The notes under the pieces: model-generated
What the model saw: only the letters and a program-made list of their open reading frames with translations
Databases searched by the model: none
Told to the model about the DNA's origin: nothing
Shown: in pieces, positions 30,326 through 38,101 of the stretch
How the letters are laid out: each line of letters starts with the position of its first letter
Position numbering within the stretch: position 1 is the stretch's first letter
Source: Sporichthya brevicatena
GTDB taxonomy: Bacteria; Actinomycetota; Actinomycetes; Sporichthyales; Sporichthyaceae
Direction of reading: 5' to 3'
DNA length: 38,101 nucleotides
Assembly: GCF_039525035.1 (NCBI RefSeq)
Contig: NZ_BAAAHE010000012.1
Location: 10,228-48,328 of the forward strand
Translations under genes and position numbers: made by a program

Positions 30326-31249
30326 GTGACCGTCGACCGCCGAGGCCTGATCTTCGGCGTCTGGGCCTACGTGCTCTGGGGCCTGCTGCCCCTGTACTGG
30401 CCGCACCTGGAGCCGGCCGGGGCCCCGGAGGTCCTGGCCCACCGGGTCGTCTGGTCGGTCGTGTTCTCGGCCCTGCTGATCTGGGTCCTCGCCCGCCGCG
30501 GCGGCGCCGCCGGCCGCAACCTGCGCGGGCTGCTGCAGGACCGCCGCCGGCTGCGCCTGCTCGCGGTCGCGGGGGTGCTGATCGGCGGGAACTGGCTCGT
30601 CTACATCTGGGCGGTCAACTCCGACCACATCGTCGAGACGGCGCTCGGCTACTACATCAATCCGTTGGTGACGATCGGTGTCGCGGTCGTCGTCCTCGGC
30701 GAGCGGCTCCGCGCCCCGCAGTGGGCCGCGATCGGCATCGCCGCGACGGGCCTGGTCGTGCTGACCGTCGGCTACGGCCGGCTGCCGTGGATCGGACTGA
30801 TCCTGGCCTTCTCCTTCGCCGCGTACTCGCTGATCAAGAAGACGATCTCGGTCGGCGCCGTCGAGGGCCTCACCGTCGAGACGGTCGTGCTGCTGCCGCC
30901 GGCCCTGATCTTCCTCGCGGTGATCACCTCGACCGGCGACGCCGAGTTCGGGCACGCCGGGACCGGCCACGCGCTGCTGATGGCCTGCGCCGGCATCGCC
31001 ACGCTCGCGCCGCTGCTGCTCTTCGCGGGCGCCGCGAGCCGCGTCCCGCTCACGACGCTCGGGATGCTTCAGTACCTCGCGCCGACGCTGCAGTTCGGAA
31101 TCGGCGTCCTGATCAACGACGAGCCGCTCCCGCCCGAGCGGTTGGCCGGGTTCGTGCTGGTGTGGGTCGCGCTGGTCGTGCTCACCGTCGACGGGGTGCA
31201 CAACCAGCGCCGGCGGACGCTCCGCCTGACCACCGAGCCCGCCGTCTGA
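30326..31249 (+). CDS. rarD: EamA family transporter, RarD type
   Basis: Inner-membrane permease of the drug/metabolite transporter superfamily, 307 residues, about ten hydrophobic helices in two EamA halves. RarD-type signatures are the start GLIFGVWAYVLWGLLPLYWP, the loop VLAHRVVWSVVFSALLIW, NWLVYIWAVNSDHIVETALG (about residues 91-110) and GYYINPLVTIGVAVVVLGER. The second half has FSFAAYSLIKKTISVGAVEG and LGMLQYLAPTLQFGIGVLIN. RarD was named for chloramphenicol sensitivity, but the substrate is unknown. The GTG at 30326 follows TAGCCT by seven bases. It sits between the surface-protein cluster and the hydrolase array, with no obvious link to either. Confidence 0.92.
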   Translation: MTVDRRGLIFGVWAYVLWGLLPLYWPHLEPAGAPEVLAHRVVWSVVFSALLIWVLARRGGAAGRNLRGLLQDRRRLRLLAVAGVLIGGNWLVYIWAVNSDHIVETALGYYINPLVTIGVAVVVLGERLRAPQWAAIGIAATGLVVLTVGYGRLPWIGLILAFSFAAYSLIKKTISVGAVEGLTVETVVLLPPALIFLAVITSTGDAEFGHAGTGHALLMACAGIATLAPLLLFAGAASRVPLTTLGMLQYLAPTLQFGIGVLINDEPLPPERLAGFVLVWVALVVLTVDGVHNQRRRTLRLTTEPAV

Positions 31250-31298
31250 GGCTCGCGCGCTAGGTCGCCGGCGGGGACGTCTGCGAGACTCCGGACGC

Positions 31299-32840
31299 AT
31301 GAGCCGCCGCGCCGCGTTCGTCACCGTCCCGCTGCTCGCGCTCGTCGCCACCGGGCTGGCGGTGCCGGGCCCGGCCGACGCCGAACCGGCTCCGGCGGCG
31401 GACGCCACCGTGGCCGCGGCGCCGTCGATCTCCTGGAAGCGGTGCGGCCAGGCGCGGCTGCGGGCGGTCGGGGCGCAGTGCGGCATGCTCGCCGTCCCGC
31501 TGAACCACGCGGACCCGGGCGGCCGACACATCAAGATCGCGGTGTCGCGGATCCGCGCCACCGCGCCGACGTCGAAACGTCAGGGCCCGCTGCTGGTGAA
31601 CCCGGGCGGGCCGGGTGGGCGCGGGCTGCACTGGTCGGCGTACCTCTACCGCGACCTGCCGCGCTCGGTGCGCAGCACCTACGACATCGTCGGCTTCGAC
31701 CCCCGCGGGGTCGGCGCGAGTTCACCGTCGCTGCGGTGCAAGGCGAACTACGCCAAGGGGCCGCGCCCGGCGTACCGGCCGTCGTCCGGTCCGGCGAAGC
31801 CGCCGAGCGCGAACGAGCGGAAGTGGCTGACGCGGTCGAAGTCGTACGCCCAGGCGTGCGCCGACCGGTACCCCAATCTGCTCCCGTTCCTGCGGACCGA
31901 GGACGTCGCCCGTGACCTCGACCTGCTCCGGCGGGCCCTGGGTGCCGAGCGCATCAACTACTACGGCTTCTCCTACGGGACCTACCTCGGCCAGGTCTAC
32001 GCGACGCTGTTCCCGGCCCGCACGCGGCGGCTGGTCTTCGACGGCGTCGTCGACCCGCGCAACGTCTGGTACGCCGGCCAGCTCGCCCAGGACCGGGCGT
32101 TCGAGAAGGCGATGAACCGCTTCTGGGCTTGGGTGGCGAAGAACCACCGCACGTACCGGCTCGGGTCGACGACGAAGCAGGTCCGCACGCGGTACTACCG
32201 CGAGGAGCGCGCGCTGACGCGACGTCAGAAGGGTCCGATCGGGCCGGCCGAGTGGAACGACGTCTTCCTCACCGCCGGGTACTCGCAGTACACCTGGCGG
32301 GCGATCGCGAGCGCGTGGGCGTCCTGGGAACGCGGGAGCACGGCGGCGATCCGCTCCCGCTACGCCAACGACATCGCCGACTTCGACAACGGCTACGGCA
32401 TGTATCTCGCCGTCCAGTGCACCGACGTCGCGTGGCCGAAGGACTACGCGCGCTGGCGCCGCGACGCCTTCGCGACTGCGAAGAAGGCGAAGTTCGAGAC
32501 CTGGGGCAACGTCTGGTTCAACGCGCCCTGCCTGTACTGGAAGGCCCCGGCCGGGGTGCCGGTCTCGATCGACGGCTCGCGGACGCCGTCGCTGCTCATC
32601 GTCTCCACGACGCTCGACGGCGCGACGCCGTTCTCCGGCGCGCTGTACGCGCGGCGGCAGTTCCCGCGCTCCGCGCTCGTCGCGCAGGTCGGGAGCACCA
32701 CCCACTCGGACAGCCTCAACGGCAACGACTGCGTCGACCGCCGCGTGATCCGCTACCTGCGGGACGGGACGCTCCCCCGCCGGACCAGCGGGTCCGGGGC
32801 CGACGTCCGTTGCTCCCGGACGCCGCTCCCCCGGGCGTGA
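31299..32840 (+). CDS. secreted S33/TAP-type alpha/beta hydrolase (copy B)
   Basis: Exported hydrolase of 513 residues. The signal peptide is MSRRAAFVTVPLLALVATGL with a cut near PADA (about 29). The triad is Ser225 (GFSYG), Asp440 (TTLDGATPFSG) and His469 (STTHSD). The oxyanion loop reads NPGGPGGRGLHW; Arg replaces the Ser that copies A, C, D and E have. It is closest to copy A: both keep NYYGFSYGTYLGQVYATLYP-like helices and end directly after the last domain (CSRTPLPRA). Secreted peptidase activity on peptide N-termini is expected. The ATG at 31299 lies eight bases after GAGACT. Its stop overlaps a GTG that opens a 29-codon remnant (32837-32926). Confidence 0.9.
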   Translation: MSRRAAFVTVPLLALVATGLAVPGPADAEPAPAADATVAAAPSISWKRCGQARLRAVGAQCGMLAVPLNHADPGGRHIKIAVSRIRATAPTSKRQGPLLVNPGGPGGRGLHWSAYLYRDLPRSVRSTYDIVGFDPRGVGASSPSLRCKANYAKGPRPAYRPSSGPAKPPSANERKWLTRSKSYAQACADRYPNLLPFLRTEDVARDLDLLRRALGAERINYYGFSYGTYLGQVYATLFPARTRRLVFDGVVDPRNVWYAGQLAQDRAFEKAMNRFWAWVAKNHRTYRLGSTTKQVRTRYYREERALTRRQKGPIGPAEWNDVFLTAGYSQYTWRAIASAWASWERGSTAAIRSRYANDIADFDNGYGMYLAVQCTDVAWPKDYARWRRDAFATAKKAKFETWGNVWFNAPCLYWKAPAGVPVSIDGSRTPSLLIVSTTLDGATPFSGALYARRQFPRSALVAQVGSTTHSDSLNGNDCVDRRVIRYLRDGTLPRRTSGSGADVRCSRTPLPRA

Positions 32841-32926
32841 TCACCGTGCGGCGGGGAACGGTGAGCGCACTCGCGGCGCTCACGCTCGTCGCCGGGCCCG
32901 GCCCGGACCTGCAAAACCGCCTCTGA
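32837..32926 (+). pseudogene. 29-codon remnant resembling a signal peptide
   Basis: Starting from the GTG that overlaps the copy B stop (GTGA), the frame reads VITVRRGTVSALAALTLVAG and ends nine codons later at TGA. It is basic then hydrophobic, like the signal peptides of the neighbouring hydrolases, but no mature domain follows. It may be the leftover N-terminus of a deleted sixth hydrolase, or a short membrane peptide coupled to copy B. Too short to be sure it is translated. Confidence 0.3.
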
Positions 32927-32991
32927 CCAGCACTTCGACGGGTTGTCCACAGTTTTCGGTCATGTCCCGGACCGCTCCAAGGTGCCGCATT

Positions 32992-32997
32992 TAGGAT
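32992..32997 (+). promoter_or_regulatory. candidate -10 box of hydrolase C
   Basis: TAGGAT lies 44 bases before the GTG at 33042, leaving a leader of about 38 bases with a GAGGTGG ribosome binding site. A sequence TTGTCCACA (32943-32951), identical to the GC-rich actinobacterial DnaA box, lies upstream; a single copy is probably chance. Confidence 0.35.
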
Positions 32998-33041
32998 GCG
33001 TCAATCCCGGCCCCCGGTCCGGGCTAGCGAGGTGGTTGCCC

Positions 33042-34676
33042 GTGCGGGCTCTGGTGGCGGTCGCGACCGCCGGGATGGTCGCCGTCAGCGGCGCGGCCGC
33101 GCTCGGCGTGGCCACCTCCCCGGCCGCCCGCGCCGACGCCACCGGCGTGGCCCGCCCCGCCGCCGCGATCACCTGGGGAGCCTGCGAGTCGGCCGCGCTG
33201 ACCGGCGTCGGCGCCGAGTGCGGATTCGTCCCGGTGCCCCTGGACTGGTCGAAGCCCGCCGGCCAGAAGATCGAGATCGCGGTCTCCCGCCTGCGGGCCA
33301 CGGAGAAGCGCCAGGGCGTCCTGCTGATCAACCCCGGCGGGCCCGGCGGCTCCGGCCTGGAGTTCCCGGCGATCTACCCCGAGCGGGTGCCCGACGGCGT
33401 CGGCCGGCAGTACGACTGGATCGGTTTCGACCCCCGCGGTGTCGGGGCGAGCAAGCCTGCCGTCTCCTGCGACGCGTCCTTCTTCAAGGGACCGCGCCCG
33501 GCCTACGAGCCCGCCGACCTGACGAAGGTCACCGGCAACGAGGCGGCCTGGGTCGCCCGGACGAAGAAGTACGCGCAGGCGTGCGCCGACCAGAACGGCG
33601 AGATCCTCTCCCACCTGCGCTCGATGGACACCGTGCGCGACATGGACGCGATCCGGCAGGCGCTCGGCGAGCAGCAGATCAACTACTACGGCATCTCCTA
33701 CGGCACCTTCCTCGGGCAGGCGTACGCGTCGACGTTCCCGGAACGGGTCCGCCGGATGGTGCTCGACAGCAACGTCGCGCCGGACTACCCCGGCTACGGC
33801 GACGCGGGCCGCGGGCAGATCGAGGGCTTCGAGTACACGGCCGGTGAGTTCTTCGCCTGGATCGCCGCGCACGCGGTCCAGTTCAACCTCGGCACGACGG
33901 CGGAGGCGGTCACCGAGGCCTACTACGCACGGTTGGCCGACCTGCGGAAGTCTCCGGTCGGCACCATCGGGTCGGCCGAGTGGCAGGACGTCTTCCTCGT
34001 CGCCGGCTACGCGGAGAGCCTGTGGCCGACGCTCGCCGACGGGTGGGCGCTGTGGGAGACCGGCGACCACTCCCGCATGGAGTTCCTCTACGACGTGCTC
34101 TCCGGCGTCGGCGACGACAACATGTTCGCGGCGTTCAACGCCACGCTGTGCACCGACGGCCACTGGCCGCGCAACTACACGAAGATGCGCAACGACGCGA
34201 TCGGCCTCGCGAAGGAGTTCCGCTTCGGCACCTGGGGCAGCTTCTGGTTCTCCGGGCCGTGTGCGTTCTGGCCGGTCAAGTCCGCGAAGCCGCCGGTGGT
34301 CGACGGGTCGAAGATCTCCGTCCCGATCCTGCTGCTCAACGCCACCCGGGACGCGCCGACGCCCTTCGCCAACGCCCTGAGGGTCCGTCAGGAGTTCCCG
34401 ACCTCGGTCCTGATCTCCGACGTCGGCGGCATGACGCACGGCGTCGGCCTCAACGGCAATGCGTGCGTCACCGCGTACGTCACCGACTACCTGCGCGACG
34501 GGACGCTCCCGGCGCGCGCGGCGGGCGAGGGTCCGGACGCCGAGTGCGCCCGCAAGCCGCTGCCCGAGCCGTCACTGCTGTTCCGGGGCCAGGCCGCGGG
34601 GGCCTTCTTCGACGGGTTCGCGCCGGAGCCGTTCAACACCTTGCTCCTCCAGATCCCGGTGGCGCACCGCCGATGA
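33042..34676 (+). CDS. secreted S33/TAP-type alpha/beta hydrolase (copy C)
   Basis: Exported hydrolase of 544 residues. The signal peptide (ALVAVATAGMVAVSGAAALG) ends near ARADA, about residue 32. The triad is Ser219 (GISYG), Asp437 (ATRDAPTPFAN) and His466 (GMTHGVG); the Asp lies in RDAPTP where the other copies have LDGATP. The oxyanion loop NPGGPGGSGLEF is standard. It shares with copy E a changed middle region (GYGDAGRGQIEGFEY, DDNMFAAFNATLCTDGHWP) and a C-terminal extension of about 35 residues (EPSLLFRGQ to PVAHRR). The GTG at 33042 has GAGGTGG six bases upstream; a TTG at 32943 is in frame but would precede the likely promoter. Substrate range probably differs from A, B and D. Confidence 0.9.
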   Translation: MRALVAVATAGMVAVSGAAALGVATSPAARADATGVARPAAAITWGACESAALTGVGAECGFVPVPLDWSKPAGQKIEIAVSRLRATEKRQGVLLINPGGPGGSGLEFPAIYPERVPDGVGRQYDWIGFDPRGVGASKPAVSCDASFFKGPRPAYEPADLTKVTGNEAAWVARTKKYAQACADQNGEILSHLRSMDTVRDMDAIRQALGEQQINYYGISYGTFLGQAYASTFPERVRRMVLDSNVAPDYPGYGDAGRGQIEGFEYTAGEFFAWIAAHAVQFNLGTTAEAVTEAYYARLADLRKSPVGTIGSAEWQDVFLVAGYAESLWPTLADGWALWETGDHSRMEFLYDVLSGVGDDNMFAAFNATLCTDGHWPRNYTKMRNDAIGLAKEFRFGTWGSFWFSGPCAFWPVKSAKPPVVDGSKISVPILLLNATRDAPTPFANALRVRQEFPTSVLISDVGGMTHGVGLNGNACVTAYVTDYLRDGTLPARAAGEGPDAECARKPLPEPSLLFRGQAAGAFFDGFAPEPFNTLLLQIPVAHRR

Positions 34677-34713
34677 CGCCACCGGAGCTGAGGACCAGTC
34701 ACAGGGGGTCGCT

Positions 34714-36363
34714 ATGAAGCGCACGGTCGTTCCCGGCGTCGCCGGGGCGGCCGGGGTGGTCGGTGCGTCACTGATCGCACTGCTGCCGGTCGGGACCGCG
34801 GGGGCGAGCGAGGCGGCGCCGGCCGCCGCCGGCGCCGGCAAGCTCGACTGGGTCAGCTGCGAGCAGTTGGGCATGGGCGGCCGCGCCACCGAGTGCGGCT
34901 ACCTGACGGTGCCGATGGACTGGTCGAAGCCGAACGGCAAGAAGATCAAGCTCGCGGTGTCGCGGACCAAGTCGCGCGTCCCGGCGGCGAAGTACCAGGG
35001 CGTCATGCTCGTGAACCCCGGCGGCCCCGGCGGCTCCGGCCTCGCCTACTCCGGCCTCAAGGACCTGCTGCCCAACCGCAGTGGCGAGGCCTACGACTGG
35101 ATCGGCTTCGACCCCCGCGGGGTCGGCGACTCGCAGCCGGCGTTGTCCTGCGTCAGCAACTACGCCGAGGGCAAGCGCCCGCCGTACGTGCCCGCGAAGG
35201 CCGGCAAGACCACGACGGCGAGTGAGAAGGCGTGGCTGAAGCGCTCGAAGCGGTACGCCGAGGCGTGCGGCAAGAAGCACGGTGAACTGCTGGAGCACAT
35301 GCGCACCGTCGACACGGTGCGGGACATGGACGCGCTGCGTGCGGCGCTCGGCGCCGACAAGATCAACTACCTCGGGTTCTCCTACGGCACGTACCTCGGC
35401 CAGGTCTACGCGACGATGTACCCGGACCGGGTGCGCCGCATGATCTTCGACGGCAACGTGAACCCCAAGGGCATCTGGTACAGCTCGCAGCTCAACCAGA
35501 ACCGCGCGTTCGAGAAGGTCGCCGACCGGTTCTTCGCCTGGGTCGCCCGGAACAACTCGACCTACAAGCTCGGCACGACCGCCGACGCGGTGCGCAGCAA
35601 GTACCTCGGCGTCATCAAGGAGCTGCGCGACGTCCGGCACGACGGCATCGGTGCGAACGAGTTCACCGACGCCTTCGTCCGGGCGATGTACGCGGAGTCG
35701 TTGTGGGCCGACACGGCGCACGCGCTCGCGGCCTGGGTGCTGCGGCGCGACATCGGGCCGGCCAAGTCGGCGTTTCAGGCGTCACTGGACCCGGACGACA
35801 ACCTCTTCGCCGTCTACAACGCCGTGCAGTGCACGGACACCCCGTGGCCGACGGCGTACGCGACCTGGCGCAAGGACGCCTTTCAGGTCGCGAAGACGGC
35901 GCCGATCCTGACGTGGAGCAACGTCTGGTTCAACACACCCTGCCTGTACTGGCCGGCCAAGCCGGGGACGGCCGTGAAGATCGACGGCTCGAAGGCTCCG
36001 CCGATCCTCCTGCTGAACGCGACGCTCGACGGCGCCACCCCGTACGCCGGGGCGCTCGAGGTCCGCCGCCTGTTCCCGAAGGCCGTCCTGGTCGCCGAGA
36101 AGGACGCGACCACGCATTCCGGCGCGGTCCTCGGCGGGAACCCGTGCATCGACAAGCGGATCGCCGACTACCTGCTGACCGGCAAACTGCCGGCCCGTTC
36201 GGCCGGCGACGCCGCGGACGTCATGTGCCCCCGGGGCGCCGGCCCCGAGCCCGGGCTGCTGCCGTTCGACGTCGACTCGTCCCTGCCTGCCCCCGACCCC
36301 CAGCCCCGGGATCAGTCCCTGTTCGACAAGATCATCGGCCTTCTCCCGTCCCGCGCCAGCTGA
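34714..36363 (+). CDS. secreted S33/TAP-type alpha/beta hydrolase (copy D)
   Basis: Exported hydrolase of 549 residues. The signal peptide includes AGAAGVVGASLIALLPVG with a cut near GASEA (about 33). The triad is Ser223 (GFSYG), Asp439 (ATLDGATPYAG) and His468 (ATTHSGAV). The oxyanion loop is NPGGPGGSGLAY. It resembles A and B in the lid region (GIWYSSQLNQNRAFEKVADR) but, like C and E, has a C-terminal extension, here Pro-rich (PFDVDSSLPAPDPQPRDQ) with a short amphipathic end FDKIIGLLPSRAS. The ATG at 34714 is preceded by CAGGGGG. It lies 37 bases after copy C and 27 before copy E, so C-D-E are probably one transcript. Confidence 0.9.
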   Translation: MKRTVVPGVAGAAGVVGASLIALLPVGTAGASEAAPAAAGAGKLDWVSCEQLGMGGRATECGYLTVPMDWSKPNGKKIKLAVSRTKSRVPAAKYQGVMLVNPGGPGGSGLAYSGLKDLLPNRSGEAYDWIGFDPRGVGDSQPALSCVSNYAEGKRPPYVPAKAGKTTTASEKAWLKRSKRYAEACGKKHGELLEHMRTVDTVRDMDALRAALGADKINYLGFSYGTYLGQVYATMYPDRVRRMIFDGNVNPKGIWYSSQLNQNRAFEKVADRFFAWVARNNSTYKLGTTADAVRSKYLGVIKELRDVRHDGIGANEFTDAFVRAMYAESLWADTAHALAAWVLRRDIGPAKSAFQASLDPDDNLFAVYNAVQCTDTPWPTAYATWRKDAFQVAKTAPILTWSNVWFNTPCLYWPAKPGTAVKIDGSKAPPILLLNATLDGATPYAGALEVRRLFPKAVLVAEKDATTHSGAVLGGNPCIDKRIADYLLTGKLPARSAGDAADVMCPRGAGPEPGLLPFDVDSSLPAPDPQPRDQSLFDKIIGLLPSRAS

Positions 36364-36390
36364 TTCGCCGCCCGAGAACAAGAGGTCCTC

Positions 36391-37986
36391 ATGCGCACAT
36401 TCCTCGCCAGCCTCGCCGCCGGAAGCCTGGTCGCCGGTGTCGTCGCCGCCACGGCCGGCAATCCCGTCGCCTCCGCGGCGGAGACCATCAGTTGGTCCGC
36501 CTGCAGCGACGAGAGTCTCGCCGCCGCGAACGCCGAGTGCGGGTTCCTCTCCGTCCCGCTCGACTGGTCGAAGCCCAGCGGCGAGAAGATTCAGATCGCG
36601 GTCTCCCGCGTCAAGGCCACCGGCAAGTCGCAGGGCCCGATGCTGATCAACCCCGGCGGTCCCGGTGGTTCCGGTCTCGGCTTCTCCGCGTACCTCAAGC
36701 AGATGATGCCCGCGGAGGTCTCGGCCCAGTTCGACCTGATCGGCTTCGACCCCCGCGGCGTCGGGTCGAGCAAGCCCGCGCTGTCGTGCGTCAAGGACTA
36801 CGCCGCCGGCCCGCGCCCCGCCTACACCCCGGTCGAGTCGCGCAAGGCGGCGAACGAGGTGGCCTGGATCGAGCGCACCAAGGCGTACGCCGCCGCGTGC
36901 AAGGAGAAGAACGGCAAGCTGCTCGACCACGTCAAGACGATCGACACGATCAAGGACATGGACGCGCTGCGCGCGGCGCTCGGCGCGGAGAAGATCAACT
37001 TCTTCGGCTTCTCCTACGGCACGTTCCTCGGCCAGACCTACTCGACGCGGTACCCGAACCGCGTCGCGAAGATGGTCCTCGCCGGCATGGTCGACCCGCA
37101 CAACTACGGCGGTTACGCCGACGGCGGCAAGGCGCAGACCGAGGCCTTCCAGAAGGTGCTCGACATCTGGTTCGACTGGATCGCGCAGCGCAACTCGACC
37201 TACGGCCTCGGGTCCACCCGCGCCGAGGTGCTGAAGACGTATCAGGAGATGCGCGCCAAGCTGACCTCGGCGCCGGTCGGGACGATCGGCCCGTCCGAGC
37301 TCGCCGACGTGTTCTTCACCGGCGCCTACGCCGAGCAGCTCTGGGTGCCGATCACCGCCGCCGTCGCGGACGCGCACGAGGGCGACTTCTCGTTCCTCAC
37401 CCGCGTCTACGAGATCCTCGGCAGCCCGGCCGACGACAACGGGTACGCCGCGTTCAACGCGACCCTGTGCACCGACGGCAAGTTCCCGCGCAGCTACGAC
37501 CGCATCCGCAAGGACGCGTTCGCGCTCTCGAAGACCGCACCGGAGAGCACCTGGAGCAGCTTCTGGTTCTCCGCCCCCTGCACGTGGTGGCCGGCCAAGG
37601 CCGGCAAGGTCCCGCCGGTCGACGGGGCGAAGGTCTCGGTGCCGTTCCTGCTCGTGCAGCAGAGCCTCGACGGCGCGACCCCCTACGAGGGCGCGGAGTC
37701 GGTCAAGAAGGAGTTCCCGAGCTCGGCGATGGTTCTGGAGGTCGGCGCCACCACGCACGCGGCCGTCTACAGCGGCAACAAGTGCGTCGACGACGTCGTG
37801 ACCGCGTACCTGCTGAACGGCACGCTCCCGACCCGGGCCGCGGGCAACGGGGCGGACGTCAGCTGCGAGCGCACGCCGTTCCCCGAGCCCTCGGTCGTCA
37901 ACCGCTCCCTGCAGCAGGGTCAGCTGGGGTACTTCCTCGGCCTCCCGCCCGAGCTCGCCGCGATCGTCAACATGATCCCGCTGTAA
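36391..37986 (+). CDS. secreted S33/TAP-type alpha/beta hydrolase (copy E)
   Basis: Exported hydrolase of 531 residues. The signal peptide FLASLAAGSLVAGVVAATAG ends near ASAAE (about 30). The triad is Ser208 (GFSYG), Asp427 (QSLDGATPYEG) and His456 (ATTHAAVY). The oxyanion loop NPGGPGGSGLGF is standard. The middle domain (NYGGYADGGKAQTEAFQKVL, DDNGYAAFNATLCTDGKFP) is closest to copy C, and the C-terminal extension (EPSVVNRSLQQGQLGYFLGL) also follows the C type, ending in a hydrophobic IVNMIPL. ATG 36391 has AGAGG about eight bases upstream. Last gene in the window; 115 bases of non-coding sequence follow it. Confidence 0.9.
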   Translation: MRTFLASLAAGSLVAGVVAATAGNPVASAAETISWSACSDESLAAANAECGFLSVPLDWSKPSGEKIQIAVSRVKATGKSQGPMLINPGGPGGSGLGFSAYLKQMMPAEVSAQFDLIGFDPRGVGSSKPALSCVKDYAAGPRPAYTPVESRKAANEVAWIERTKAYAAACKEKNGKLLDHVKTIDTIKDMDALRAALGAEKINFFGFSYGTFLGQTYSTRYPNRVAKMVLAGMVDPHNYGGYADGGKAQTEAFQKVLDIWFDWIAQRNSTYGLGSTRAEVLKTYQEMRAKLTSAPVGTIGPSELADVFFTGAYAEQLWVPITAAVADAHEGDFSFLTRVYEILGSPADDNGYAAFNATLCTDGKFPRSYDRIRKDAFALSKTAPESTWSSFWFSAPCTWWPAKAGKVPPVDGAKVSVPFLLVQQSLDGATPYEGAESVKKEFPSSAMVLEVGATTHAAVYSGNKCVDDVVTAYLLNGTLPTRAAGNGADVSCERTPFPEPSVVNRSLQQGQLGYFLGLPPELAAIVNMIPL

Positions 37987-38052
37987 CCACCCCTGCCGTC
38001 CCTCTCCGACCCACCCACTCACCCACCCGTCCGGCACCGCTCCCCCGGTGCT

Positions 38053-38081
38053 CATTACTGAGTGGAGCGGCGCCTGTAATG
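38053..38081. promoter_or_regulatory. inverted repeat near the right window edge
   Basis: CATTAC (38053-38058) and GTAATG (38076-38081) are complementary around 17 bases, in the gap after the last hydrolase. It could be an operator or the promoter region of a gene beyond the window. A weak GCACCG/CGGTGC hairpin precedes it near 38034-38051. Little can be said. Confidence 0.25.
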
Positions 38082-38101
38082 CGCGGGCGACCAGATTCGG
38101 G

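Noticed and set aside
32943-32951. DnaA box TTGTCCACA as part of a replication origin
   Set aside because: Single copy, no cluster of boxes, and no dnaA, dnaN or gyr genes.

Overview
The window is chromosomal DNA from a very GC-rich actinobacterium. The evidence is strong G/C third-position bias, frequent GTG starts, many genes that seem to be leaderless behind TAnnnT boxes, TetR regulators facing their targets, the KorAB oxoglutarate:ferredoxin oxidoreductase, a short PpdK, and a family of secreted tripeptidyl-peptidase-like hydrolases. I cannot name the genus. No phage, transposase, integrase or rRNA was found. One tRNA (Tyr, GTA) lies on the minus strand near 10.7 kb.

Layout: 0-4.6 kb holds an amphi-Trp protein, a perfect 46-nt palindromic terminator, a short pyruvate phosphate dikinase with a winged-helix partner, a small beta-barrel protein, a GNAT acetyltransferase and a META-type lipoprotein. 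4.6-10.6 kb is a redox/efflux region controlled by two TetR proteins: a FAD oxidoreductase, an FMN reductase-MFS pair behind a MerR-type promoter, and a phosphotransferase behind two tandem 21-bp repeats. 10.6-17.6 kb is housekeeping: tRNA-Tyr, YajQ plus a hotdog thioesterase, two duplicated small lipoproteins, a PAP2-diacylglycerol-kinase fusion with HtpX, a secreted zinc metallopeptidase and a small membrane protein. 17.6-18.3 kb is non-coding and holds ten copies of a 52-bp repeat in two clusters. 18.3-25.7 kb has a PD40 beta-propeller protein, a crotonase, a secreted deacetylase-like protein, BioA and KorAB.

25.8-38.0 kb concerns the cell surface. Five secreted alpha/beta hydrolases of the S33/TAP type (one at 25.8 kb, four in tandem from 31.3 kb) flank a four-gene cluster of exported proteins and a RarD-like permease. 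Three of the four exported proteins share the same signal-peptide end, AFA followed by YW. The fourth carries an LPGTG sortase signal. This cluster is my best candidate for an undescribed system: a wall-anchored surface assembly with a structured leader RNA and an internal hairpin that may set subunit ratios. No sortase or dedicated signal peptidase is encoded in the window, so the machinery must be elsewhere.

Limits: functions are from motif recognition by eye. No database search, folding or expression data were available. Start sites were chosen from ribosome binding sites, -10 spacing and family boundaries and may be off by a few codons.
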